Positions 1 through 7,468 of a stretch of 64,000 bases of DNA are shown here, piece after piece. Under the pieces are notes generated by a model, which had not been told where the DNA came from, did not search any database, and was given only the letters and a program-made list of their open reading frames with translations. How positions within the stretch are numbered: the stretch's first letter is position 1; each line of letters begins with the position of its first letter. Source of the stretch: an uncultured Bacteroides sp. (GTDB lineage Bacteria > Bacteroidota > Bacteroidia > Bacteroidales > Bacteroidaceae); the NCBI GenBank assembly GCA_944320295.1, contig CALUGY010000052.1:17372-81371 (forward strand). Direction: 5' to 3'. The position numbers and the translations under genes are program-made.

Positions 1-122
1 TCTGCTTCGCCCGAAGCGGCATACGACGGCAAGGCGTTTCCACCTAAGAACAACGCACATACGAGCGCTGTTGCGAGGAGCTTCTTGCTCGCACTTCCTC
101 GTCTTCTCAATTCTTCATTCAT
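1..122 (-). CDS. N-terminus of an exported protein, cut by window edge
   Basis: Forty codons are visible on the minus strand from an ATG at 120-122; the rest lies outside the window. The product starts MNEELRRRG, then has a basic stretch (SASKKLL), a hydrophobic core (LLATALVCALFLGG) and a possible cleavage site near SYAAS. This is a signal peptide, so the protein is exported. The family cannot be told. The first codons match a dispersed repeat also seen inside the oxidase gene at 28.5 and 29.1 kb (NEEL...), so the annotated start may lie in repeat-derived sequence. Confidence 0.6.
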   Translation of the reverse strand, partial: MNEELRRRGSASKKLLATALVCALFLGGNALPSYAASGEA

Positions 123-312
123 AAGCAATCGATGATTTTGTTGAATAAAAGGTTTAGTTTTTCGTGGCAAAAGAAGGAAAAGTAGAATGCTTCTTCTTTT
201 TATCCGGCGCAATATTAGCAAAAATTTTTTATATGCGCGAAACAAACCCGCAAAAAACAATATTAAACCGTTAATTATTGTAAAGGAAAAGACGGAGCAA
301 TTGCCCGGAAAG

Positions 313-350
313 TTCCTCCCCCACTCCCTCTTCTGCAAGGAAAGGAGGAG
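313..350. repeat. Pyrimidine/purine hairpin repeat
   Basis: A C/T-rich left arm (TTCCTCCCCCACTCCC) is followed by TCTTCTGCA and a G/A-rich right arm ending GGAGGAGAA. The same pattern recurs inside the coding region at 2537-2568 and, more loosely, at 2662-2695. Confidence 0.45.
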
Positions 351-446
351 AACTGCGACTATATATAATATGGTATATCAAGGGAAAGGCAAGGCAAGCA
401 AGGGCCTCCCACAAGCGTGTAAAATGGTGTATATCAGGCTTGCACT

Positions 447-534
447 CCGTACATGTTGCGAGCGCGGACGCAACGCGTTGCGAGCACGGGCGCAACATGT
501 ACGGAGCAAGGACGCAACACGTCGCGCCTTTTCG
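447..534 (+). repeat. 4 x 22-bp palindromic array, copy 1
   Basis: Four head-to-tail 22-bp units, each a 14-bp near-palindrome (consensus CGCAACRYGTTGCG) plus an 8-bp spacer (AGCRCGSM). Unit cores here are CCGTACATGTTGCG, CGCAACGCGTTGCG, CGCAACATGTACGG and CGCAACACGTCGCG. The leader GTATATCAGGCTTGCACT precedes it. Confidence 0.85.
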
Positions 535-717
535 CCCTGAGGCCTCCCCATTCCCACCCGCTTCACACAACAGCGGGAAAGGGCATTCAAGAAATACCTG
601 TTAACAATAGCGGAAGTTAAAACAACGTAAAAAATAGTCTTTGTCCCTTAACACAAGGTAGCCATTGCAGGGCTCTTCCCTTCCTGCGGGAGAGGGAACG
701 GAAGAAAGGCTCTCCCC

Positions 718-2610
718 TCACTCGCCATAGCCCGTCCGCTCCATCGGCCCGGATTCGTCGCTGAACAGGGCGTAGAGCACGGGGTCTTGCAGCGCGGCGC
801 GCAGGGAGTGGAGGCAGCCGTCTATCAGCACCTCGTCGCGGACGAGGCGCACGCCGTGGCTGTAGTCCACATATCCTATGCCATGTGCCGCGCTAAGGGG
901 CTGTATGGCCCGGCCGTCCGGGTAGTGCCACCCATAGATAAAGAGGCGGCCCGGCTCCGTGTGCAGGCGGTTGGTGACGGCTATGTCCTTTTTGTGCCCG
1001 GCCATCAGGAAGGGGCCGCAGGGCGGCAGGGGCGGACAGGCGGCCGACACCAGGGAGTCGTGGCGGGCAAACACGGGCAGGGTGGTCATGGTGGAGTCGG
1101 GAGTCATGGGACGGGGCACGAGCTTCAGCGTGGCGTGCCGGTGAATCAGGTCGGACAGCTTGCGCGTGGGCAGCACGGCGCCATAGTGGTCGGCCACGCG
1201 CTGCGCCGTGCGTGGCAGCAGGGGCAGGCGCAGGAAGTCGGCATCGCTCCCCAGGGCCAAGAAGTCGGGCAAGACGCAGAGCACCACCTCGTGACGGCGG
1301 CCCTGCGCATCGGCCAGCGTGTCTTTCAGATAGAACGGCCGGCGCAGGCGTTGGGGCACATTGCCGTTCGTCAGTTCCCTAAAAGCCAAGGAGTCGCGCG
1401 CCTCCGCATCCATGTCCGCAGTCATCCGCACGAAGTCGGAACCCGTCATGGCTCCCTCGTCGCGGGGCGGGAAGGGGAACGGATGGGGGTAGCACACGGA
1501 GTCCTGCACGTAGGCGCGGTAGGCGGGTGTCTTCATGAAACGGTAGCCCCGGCTTTCGAGCGGGGTGCCCGTAAGCAGGGAGTGGATGTAGCCGTTGCGT
1601 TCCACCAGTATGGTGTGGTATATCTGCCGTTCCGGATTCTTCCTTGCGTAGAAGTACACGCGGTGCCGGTCGGCGGCGTGGCACACGATGCTGTCGTCCT
1701 CCGCACATTCCCAGTCCAGGTACCGCACATGCCGCCGGATGTACTTGCGCATCAGCTTGGTGCGGTGCCAGGTGCCTCCCTTGCGCGACACGAAGGGCTT
1801 GCCGTTGTACAGGGCATTGGCATCGTCGTAGCACGCCACGAACAGCGAGTGCCCCGGCGAGGCTTCCAGCCAGGCCGCCAGTTTGTGCCCGTAACGCTTG
1901 TCGTCCCAGTTGTAGTTGCTGTCTATGAAGACGATGCGCTCCACGTACGCGGGGAGTTCTTCCTGCGCGTCCATGAAGCCGAAGACGAAGTTCCCTCCCC
2001 CGCTATGGCTGCTCAGCACCACCTGGGGGCGGTAAGGGGCAAAGAGTGAACGCAGGTACTCCACCGTCTGCACGATCTTCGCGTCGCGGCCTTCCCCGGC
2101 CTTGCGCCACGTCCCCCAGCTCTTTTGCCGGGCTTCCAGGTAGACGGTCACCCAGTTGCACGTAGTATCGGCCTGGCGCAGGTAGCGTGTCTGTGCCCCG
2201 ATGTGCTGGATGAAGTAGTGCCAGTCGTCCCCCTGTGCCGGGAGTTTGCCTATGGTCCAGTCCGTGCTGTTGCCGTTGGGCAAGGCGTAGAGCACCAGTT
2301 TGACAGGCTTTGCGGCGTCGAAGTGTTCGGCCGACGGCGCGTTGATGTGCACATTGATGTCCGGATTGTACACGAACGACATCACCTGCTCGCGGAAGTA
2401 CGGGCTTTCCGAGAAGCCCGGCAGGACGGTGCCGCACGGGGCCGACGTGCCACCGGACAACGGCTGCGCCCCGCACAAGGCGGATAGCAGGCTGAATATC
2501 AACAAGAAGGAGAGGGAAAGAGATAAGTCCCTTCGTCCTTCCCCACTCCCCTGCAGGGAGAAGGAAGGAAAAAGGAAGTATTTCATAAGATACAAACGGA
2601 CTTTTTTCAT
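718..2610 (-). CDS. Exported two-domain protein, alpha/beta-hydrolase-like N-terminus
   Basis: About 630 residues from the ATG at 2608-2610 (MKKVRLYL); upstream in-frame ATGs would add up to 14 residues. A long signal region ends in LSFLLIFSLLSALCGAQ. The first half looks like an alpha/beta hydrolase: SSHSGGGN near residue 200 resembles a nucleophile elbow, followed by IDSNYNWD. The second half carries GAVLPTRKLSD, MAGHKKDIAVTNRL, YGWHYPDG and HGIGYVDYSHGVRLV, a conserved-looking block I cannot name. No substrate is proposed. Oddly, residues 12-27 (FSLQGSGEGRR) are encoded by a hairpin repeat sitting between the basic start and the hydrophobic core. Downstream of the minus-strand sugar kinase, 99 bp apart, so possibly co-transcribed. 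Confidence 0.65.
   Translation of the reverse strand: MKKVRLYLMKYFLFPSFSLQGSGEGRRDLSLSLSFLLIFSLLSALCGAQPLSGGTSAPCGTVLPGFSESPYFREQVMSFVYNPDINVHINAPSAEHFDAAKPVKLVLYALPNGNSTDWTIGKLPAQGDDWHYFIQHIGAQTRYLRQADTTCNWVTVYLEARQKSWGTWRKAGEGRDAKIVQTVEYLRSLFAPYRPQVVLSSHSGGGNFVFGFMDAQEELPAYVERIVFIDSNYNWDDKRYGHKLAAWLEASPGHSLFVACYDDANALYNGKPFVSRKGGTWHRTKLMRKYIRRHVRYLDWECAEDDSIVCHAADRHRVYFYARKNPERQIYHTILVERNGYIHSLLTGTPLESRGYRFMKTPAYRAYVQDSVCYPHPFPFPPRDEGAMTGSDFVRMTADMDAEARDSLAFRELTNGNVPQRLRRPFYLKDTLADAQGRRHEVVLCVLPDFLALGSDADFLRLPLLPRTAQRVADHYGAVLPTRKLSDLIHRHATLKLVPRPMTPDSTMTTLPVFARHDSLVSAACPPLPPCGPFLMAGHKKDIAVTNRLHTEPGRLFIYGWHYPDGRAIQPLSAAHGIGYVDYSHGVRLVRDEVLIDGCLHSLRAALQDPVLYALFSDESGPMERTGYGE
2537..2568. repeat. 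Hairpin repeat inside a signal-peptide coding region
   Basis: CCTTCCCCACTCCC, then CTGCAGGGAG and AAGGAAGG: an inverted repeat centred on CTCCCCTGCAGGGAG. It is translated within the exported protein at 718-2610 and resembles the intergenic hairpin at 313-350. Confidence 0.55.
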
Positions 2611-2661
2611 GCCGGACGATTTCTTCCGATACACCATATTAATATATATCACACGCGAGCG

Positions 2662-2695
2662 TTCTCCCTCCCTACAGGGGAAGGCCGGGAGAGAA
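2662..2695. repeat. Pyrimidine/purine hairpin between two minus-strand genes
   Basis: TTCTCCCTCCCTACAGGGG followed by AAGGCCGGGAGAGAA. It lies in the 99-bp gap between the kinase stop and the next gene's start and could act as an RNA hairpin in the transcript. There is no U-tract, so it is not called a terminator. Confidence 0.4.
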
Positions 2696-2709
2696 GAGGT
2701 TCCCGATTG

Positions 2710-3558
2710 TCAGTCTTCCTCCAGGTCGAGCGAGTGGTATTGCACCAGGCCTTTCATCGGGGTCTCCTCGATGACATCCACTTCGACCCCGAAGTCGGCG
2801 GCGGCTTCCCTCAGGAAACGGCTGTAGTGCAACGCGAGCGAGCCCACGAAACGTATGGGATAATTGGCATAGTCGTACTGGCTGATGTTCCGGTCGAAGA
2901 AGCTGCGCAGGTTGTCCATAATGAGGTCGTACACGTACTCCTCGTCCGTGTAGTCGTCGAAGAAGTAGGGAATCGTGGACAAGAAGCGGGTAGGAAACGG
3001 GCGGCTGTAGACGGACTCCATCACATCGTCCGGCGAGATGCGGAACTTCTCGTAGAAGTCGGCCGTCAAAGCGGCAGGAGCCAGGCCCTTCAGCGCGTCG
3101 GACAGGAAGAGCTTGCCCAAGGCGGCACCGCTCCCTTCGTCACCCAGGATGTAGCCGCCGGACTTCACGTTCTTCACAATCATCCTCCCGTTGTAGAAGC
3201 ACGAGTTGGAGCCCGTGCCCAGGATGCAGGCTATGCCCGCCTCGCACAGGAACAGCCCGCGCGCCGCAGCCAACAAGTCGCTCTCCACCTGGATAGGCGT
3301 CTTGAACTGGGCTACCAGCGAAGCACCCAGCACGTTCTTTTTCTCCACCGACGAACAGCCCGCGCCGTAGTAGTACACCTGCTCCAGCTTGCGCTTGAAG
3401 AATATGTCAGGCAAGCCCAAACGCACGCTCCGGCTTATTTCCCGCCGTGTCTGGAAAAAAGGGTTCAATCCTTCGGTGAACATGCTGTACACCAAGTTAC
3501 CGTCTTCCACCAATGCCCATTCCGTCCTTGTAGAACCGCTCTCTGCTATCAGCTTCAT
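2710..3558 (-). CDS. BadF/BadG-type sugar kinase, MurK paralogue
   Basis: 282 residues, the usual length for the N-acetylglucosamine/N-acetylmuramate kinase group of the BadF/BadG/BcrA ATPase family. Visible motifs: N-terminal phosphate loop AESGSTRTEW, YYYGAGC, ESDLLAAARGL (with the conserved Asp), CILGTGSNSC and GDEGSGAALGK. It is clearly related along its whole length to the kinase at 31152-31988. The first loop has Glu where most members have Asp (ADSGSTKT in the paralogue). It sits divergently from susC, so a role in amino-sugar phosphorylation for the neighbouring salvage locus is an inference. A TATCTTTG -7 box lies 26 bp upstream of the start. Confidence 0.8.
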   Translation of the reverse strand: MKLIAESGSTRTEWALVEDGNLVYSMFTEGLNPFFQTRREISRSVRLGLPDIFFKRKLEQVYYYGAGCSSVEKKNVLGASLVAQFKTPIQVESDLLAAARGLFLCEAGIACILGTGSNSCFYNGRMIVKNVKSGGYILGDEGSGAALGKLFLSDALKGLAPAALTADFYEKFRISPDDVMESVYSRPFPTRFLSTIPYFFDDYTDEEYVYDLIMDNLRSFFDRNISQYDYANYPIRFVGSLALHYSRFLREAAADFGVEVDVIEETPMKGLVQYHSLDLEED

Positions 3559-3583
3559 ATGCCAGTCTTTTTTAAGTTGAATA

Positions 3584-3591
3584 CAAAGATA
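3584..3591 (-). promoter_or_regulatory. -7 promoter box TATCTTTG
   Basis: Bacteroidales -7 consensus TAnnTTTG on the minus strand, 26 bp before the kinase start at 3558. No clear TTTG is seen at the -33 distance. Confidence 0.6.
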
Positions 3592-3682
3592 AAGAATTTT
3601 TTATGCGCACGCACGTCTTTACCGCAAAAAAGTCGATTTACGCCTCAAAATGTCCGTACAGCCCACATATAGAGGGCCTAAG

Positions 3683-3770
3683 CGCAACGTGTACGGAGCA
3701 CGGGCGCAACACGTTCGGAGCGCGCCCGCAACGCGTTGGAAGCACGCTCGCGACACGTTGCGAGCAATGG
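3683..3770 (+). repeat. 4 x 22-bp palindromic array, copy 2
   Basis: Unit cores CGCAACGTGTACGG, CGCAACACGTTCGG, CGCAACGCGTTGGA and CGCGACACGTTGCG at exact 22-bp spacing. The leader CATATAGAGGGCCTAAG precedes it. Confidence 0.85.
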
Positions 3771-3926
3771 CGGAATACACCCGCTGGAAACCAGCCATTT
3801 ACAGCAAGCAAACGACAAGCCTGGAACCACCAACCCGCGGGCGGCACCAAAGCAAACGCCCAAGGCACGGGAAGAAAAAGCCGTACATTTTTAAAATTAA
3901 AAAACGTTAATGCGCACAAACAAACC

Positions 3927-3957
3927 TTGCACGTTCCGCCAAAATAAAATATATTTG
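3927..3957 (+). promoter_or_regulatory. susC promoter
   Basis: TTG at 3927-3929 and TATATTTG at 3950-3957, 20 bp apart, match the Bacteroides -33/-7 layout. This gives a leader of roughly 140 nt before the ATG at 4105. Confidence 0.7.
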
Positions 3958-4104
3958 CGAAAGAAAGTTCAAAAACTTAAAAAACTTTATACCCGGGCAA
4001 CCGACTAAACCTTTTAATATGGAGGAATAAAATCTATGCCATCGAACAATCTTCATTCATATACATATCTTTCATTTCTATTACAAACTTTTATTACTAA
4101 CCTT

Positions 4105-7100
4105 ATGGAGAACAACTGTAAAAAGACGAGGTGCCGGCAAACGTCGGGCCTTACAGCCTTGGCCATCGCCACGCTGCTGCTAAGTAGCGGCGGCACCATG
4201 GCCGCATGGGCAGCGAACTCCCGTCACGATGTTGCCATACAGCAACAGGATGGCCGGATTATTGTTACCGTAACCGACACGAAGGGCGAACCGATCATCG
4301 GAGCCAACGTGCTGGAAAAAGGCACCACGAATGGTGGTATCACCGACCTCGACGGAAAGGTGACGCTCAACGCCCGTCCGGGTACTATCATTCAAATCTC
4401 ATACATCGGCTACCAGACCGTGGAAATGGCAGCCACGCCCAACATGCGCGTGCAGCTGAAAGACGACAGCGAGCTGCTGGACGAAGTGGTCGTAGTGGGA
4501 TACGGCACGCAGAAAAAGGTGAACCTGACAGGCGCCGTGTCTTCGGTGGATGTGGACAAGACCATAGACAGCCGCCCCATCACCGACATTGGCCGTGCCC
4601 TGCAAGGCTCGGTACCGGGACTCACCGTCACCACCAACTCCGGTGAAATTGGCGGCGCACCTACCATCAAAATCCGTGGTAGCATAGGCTCGCCCAACGG
4701 TAGCGCCAACCCGCTTATCCTGGTGGACAACGTGGAGGTGACGGACATCACCATGGTGAACCCTGACGACATCGAGAGCATCTCCGTGCTGAAGGATGCC
4801 GCTTCGGCCTCCATCTACGGTGCACGCGGTGCATTCGGCGTGTTGCTCATCACCACGAAGTCAAAGGAGAAGCACGACCACCTGAGCGTGAAGTACACCA
4901 ACAACTTCGCATGGCGCACGCCCACCAAGACGCCGGAGCAACTGCCCGGATGGCAACAGGCAGACATCAACCTGCAAGGTGTCATCAACCAGTCAAAAGG
5001 CGCCACGGCTTACTACGACGTGGTGGGTAACATGCGCGTCGATGCCACGCACGTGCAGAAGATGAAGGACTATTGGAACCAATACGGATACGGAGACCAG
5101 TTCGGCCGCGAAATGGAGCTGGGCCGCGACTTCGAGTTCCGCGATGGCGGCATGTTCTTCATGCGCACATGGGACTGGTATGACATGTACATCAAAAACT
5201 GGTCACCGCAACAGACGCACAACATCTCGGTAAACGGCGGTAACGGCAAGACCAACTACAACATCGCGCTGGGCTACCTGAGCCAGAGCGGTATGATGAA
5301 GGTCAACTCGGACGACTATACCCGCTACAACCTCAACGCGTCGATAAATTCCGACCTGAACAAGTACATCACCATCCGCACGGGCGTGATGTTCACCCGT
5401 TCGGACTACGACAAGCCGTTCAACTACAACAGCGACCTGTACGACCAGCTGTACTACCTGTATCGCTGGCAGCCCATGATGCCCTACGGCACCTTCGAGG
5501 GCAAGGAGTTCCGCAACGCCCTGACAGAACAGAGCACCGCTCCCACCACCACCCGTGAACGCGAGTACCTGCGTCTGACCGGCGGGGCCACCATCAAGCC
5601 TATCAAAGACCTGAGCATCGACATCGACGTGGTGTACAGTTCGATAGAGGAGCGCTACAAGGCGTATGGTACGCCCAGCCTGACCGCAGGCTACAACATC
5701 TTCAGCGCCCAACCATCGGTTGACGACCTGCGTGCCGCGTATGGTAACTACGTAGGGAGCACCTACAACTATGTACGCCAAGAAACGGGCCGCACGGAAA
5801 ATCTGACCGCAAACTTCGTGGCCACTTACGCCAAACGCTGGGGCGACCACGACTTCAAGGCCATGGCGGGCTCCAACTTGGAAAAGAGCGAGTACAAGTA
5901 TTACTGGGCACAACGCAGGGATCTGCTCGACCCGATGAAGCCTGAGCTGAACTTGGCCACGGGCGACCAGACCACAAGCGCCTCGCACACGTGGTGGTCG
6001 GTGGCCGGTTTCTTCGGACGACTGAACTATACATACAAAGACCGCTACATGCTGGAATTGAACGGACGCTATGACGGCTCGTCACGCTTCCCGTCCGGTA
6101 ACCGTTTCGGTTTCTTCCCCTCTTTGTCGGCAGGTTATCGCCTTTCCGAGGAAGCTTTCATGCAATCGCTGAAACCCTACCTCAGCTCGCTGAAGATTAG
6201 AGGTTCGTGGGGTATGATTGGTAACCAGGACGTGGGTTCAGACCGCTACGTTTCTACCCTCAGCACGGTGACCGACAGCTGGATTATCGACGGGAAGCAG
6301 GTACAGTCCACCCAGATGCCTACCATCGTGTCTACCGAACTGACGTGGGAGAAAGTAACCACGCTGGATCTCGGTGTGGATGCCCGCTTCTTCGATGACG
6401 CATTTGGCGTGACGTTCGACTGGTACCGCCGTACCACCAGCGACATCCTGACCACAGCCAACCTGCCCGGTACCCTGGGAGCCTCCGCACCCTACGAGAA
6501 CATGGGTACCATCCGCACCAACGGTTGGGAACTGGCACTTGACTACCGGCACACGTTCAAGAACGGCTTGCACCTCGGTGTGACCGCCTCGATATCCGAC
6601 GACCAGACCGAAGTGACGAAGTGGACCTACAACACGCAAATCCCCTCTTACGGTGCTACCGGCTGGTGGGCAACCAGCGCCTACAAGGAAGGCATGATCC
6701 TGGGTGACATCTGGGGCTTGCAGTTCGACCGCTTCCTGACCGAGAATGACTTCAATGCCGACGGCACCCTGAAGGCTAACATCCCCGACCAGACCGAAGT
6801 GTTCCCCGGAGATTATCAGTTCGCACCCGGTGACGTGCTCTACAAAGACCTGGACGGCGACAACAAAATCACCAAACAAACCAGCACCGAAGAAGAAGGC
6901 GACCTCGGCATCATAGGAAACGCCCTGCCGCGCTACCAATTCGGCTTGGGTCTGGATGCCGCATGGAAAGGATTCGACGTGAGCATGTTCTTCCAAGGAG
7001 TGGGCAAGCGCAACCTGTGGGCAGCCGGTAACCAAGTATTGCCGGGCTTCACCAGCGGCGAGCCTTACTACGTAGGAGCAGAAGACTACTGGACGACTGA

Positions 7101-7440
7101 GAACCAGAATGCCTTCTACCCGCGCCCCATGATTTACAACCAAGCGCAGACCGGAAACTACAACGTGAACGACCGCTACCTGCTCAACATGGCCTACATG
7201 CGCCTCAAGACCCTCACCGTGGGTTATTCGCTGCCCAAGGAATGGCTCAGCAAGTTCAAGGTACAAGGATTGCGCGTGTACTTCACCGGCGAAAACCTCT
7301 TCACCATAGACGGTGTGAAACCGGCCATCGACCCGGAAATAGGCATACGAACCGCAGGAGGCAGCAGCGATGCGCGCAACTTCGGCCGCAGCTACCCCTA
7401 CCAGAAGTCGGTGTCGTTCGGTATCCAGCTCAGCTTATAA
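4105..7440 (+). CDS. SusC-like TonB-dependent outer-membrane transporter
   Basis: 1111 residues. After a signal peptide (LTALAIATLLLSSGGTMAAWA) comes a carboxypeptidase-D-like domain (about residues 50-112, IIVTVTDTKGEPIIGANV), then the SusC plug (DEVVVVGYGTQKKVNLTGAVSSVD, about 125 onward) and a beta-barrel ending FGIQLSL, the usual C-terminal aromatic pattern. It forms an outer-membrane importer with the SusD at 7469. Its place at the head of the salvage series suggests muropeptides or amino sugars as cargo; this is inference. Start choice: ATG 4105 gives a normal signal peptide. An in-frame ATG at 4036 has a better ribosome site (GGAGGAATAAAATCT) but would put a second hydrophobic stretch in front. 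Confidence 0.93.
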   Translation: MENNCKKTRCRQTSGLTALAIATLLLSSGGTMAAWAANSRHDVAIQQQDGRIIVTVTDTKGEPIIGANVLEKGTTNGGITDLDGKVTLNARPGTIIQISYIGYQTVEMAATPNMRVQLKDDSELLDEVVVVGYGTQKKVNLTGAVSSVDVDKTIDSRPITDIGRALQGSVPGLTVTTNSGEIGGAPTIKIRGSIGSPNGSANPLILVDNVEVTDITMVNPDDIESISVLKDAASASIYGARGAFGVLLITTKSKEKHDHLSVKYTNNFAWRTPTKTPEQLPGWQQADINLQGVINQSKGATAYYDVVGNMRVDATHVQKMKDYWNQYGYGDQFGREMELGRDFEFRDGGMFFMRTWDWYDMYIKNWSPQQTHNISVNGGNGKTNYNIALGYLSQSGMMKVNSDDYTRYNLNASINSDLNKYITIRTGVMFTRSDYDKPFNYNSDLYDQLYYLYRWQPMMPYGTFEGKEFRNALTEQSTAPTTTREREYLRLTGGATIKPIKDLSIDIDVVYSSIEERYKAYGTPSLTAGYNIFSAQPSVDDLRAAYGNYVGSTYNYVRQETGRTENLTANFVATYAKRWGDHDFKAMAGSNLEKSEYKYYWAQRRDLLDPMKPELNLATGDQTTSASHTWWSVAGFFGRLNYTYKDRYMLELNGRYDGSSRFPSGNRFGFFPSLSAGYRLSEEAFMQSLKPYLSSLKIRGSWGMIGNQDVGSDRYVSTLSTVTDSWIIDGKQVQSTQMPTIVSTELTWEKVTTLDLGVDARFFDDAFGVTFDWYRRTTSDILTTANLPGTLGASAPYENMGTIRTNGWELALDYRHTFKNGLHLGVTASISDDQTEVTKWTYNTQIPSYGATGWWATSAYKEGMILGDIWGLQFDRFLTENDFNADGTLKANIPDQTEVFPGDYQFAPGDVLYKDLDGDNKITKQTSTEEEGDLGIIGNALPRYQFGLGLDAAWKGFDVSMFFQGVGKRNLWAAGNQVLPGFTSGEPYYVGAEDYWTTENQNAFYPRPMIYNQAQTGNYNVNDRYLLNMAYMRLKTLTVGYSLPKEWLSKFKVQGLRVYFTGENLFTIDGVKPAIDPEIGIRTAGGSSDARNFGRSYPYQKSVSFGIQLSL

Positions 7441-7468
7441 TTTAAATCATACATTAGGAATTGCAGTT

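Larger units (their letters stand above)
123..717. other. 595-bp intergenic region rich in repeats
   Basis: No convincing gene. It holds a pyrimidine/purine hairpin at about 313-350 (arms TTCCTCC and GGAGGA), an AT-rich stretch (361-380), and a 4 x 22-bp array at 447-534. The short open frames here overlap each other on both strands and are built on the array, so I do not call them. Confidence 0.6.
3559..4104. other. Divergent intergenic region between kinase and susC
   Basis: 546 bp holding the kinase -7 box, array copy 2 (3683-3770) and the susC promoter (3927-3957). No gene seen. An upstream in-frame ATG at 4036 with a strong GGAGG before it is discussed under susC. Confidence 0.6.

Noticed and set aside
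447-534. The 22-bp arrays as CRISPR
   Set aside because: Units are 22 bp with no unique spacers of 30-40 bp, every array has only four units, units differ from each other, and no cas genes are present.
187-590. Small open frames on both strands between 187 and 590
   Set aside because: They overlap one another, translate the array repeats (runs such as RNALRARAQHVRS) and recur wherever an array occurs, so they reflect repeat composition.
787-2049. A 420-codon plus-strand frame near the left edge
   Set aside because: Antisense shadow of the exported two-domain protein; no motifs, signal or start context.
4036-4104. Upstream start for susC at 4036
   Set aside because: GGAGG precedes it, but the added residues put a second hydrophobic stretch before a normal signal peptide; ATG 4105 is preferred. 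N-terminal data could reverse this.
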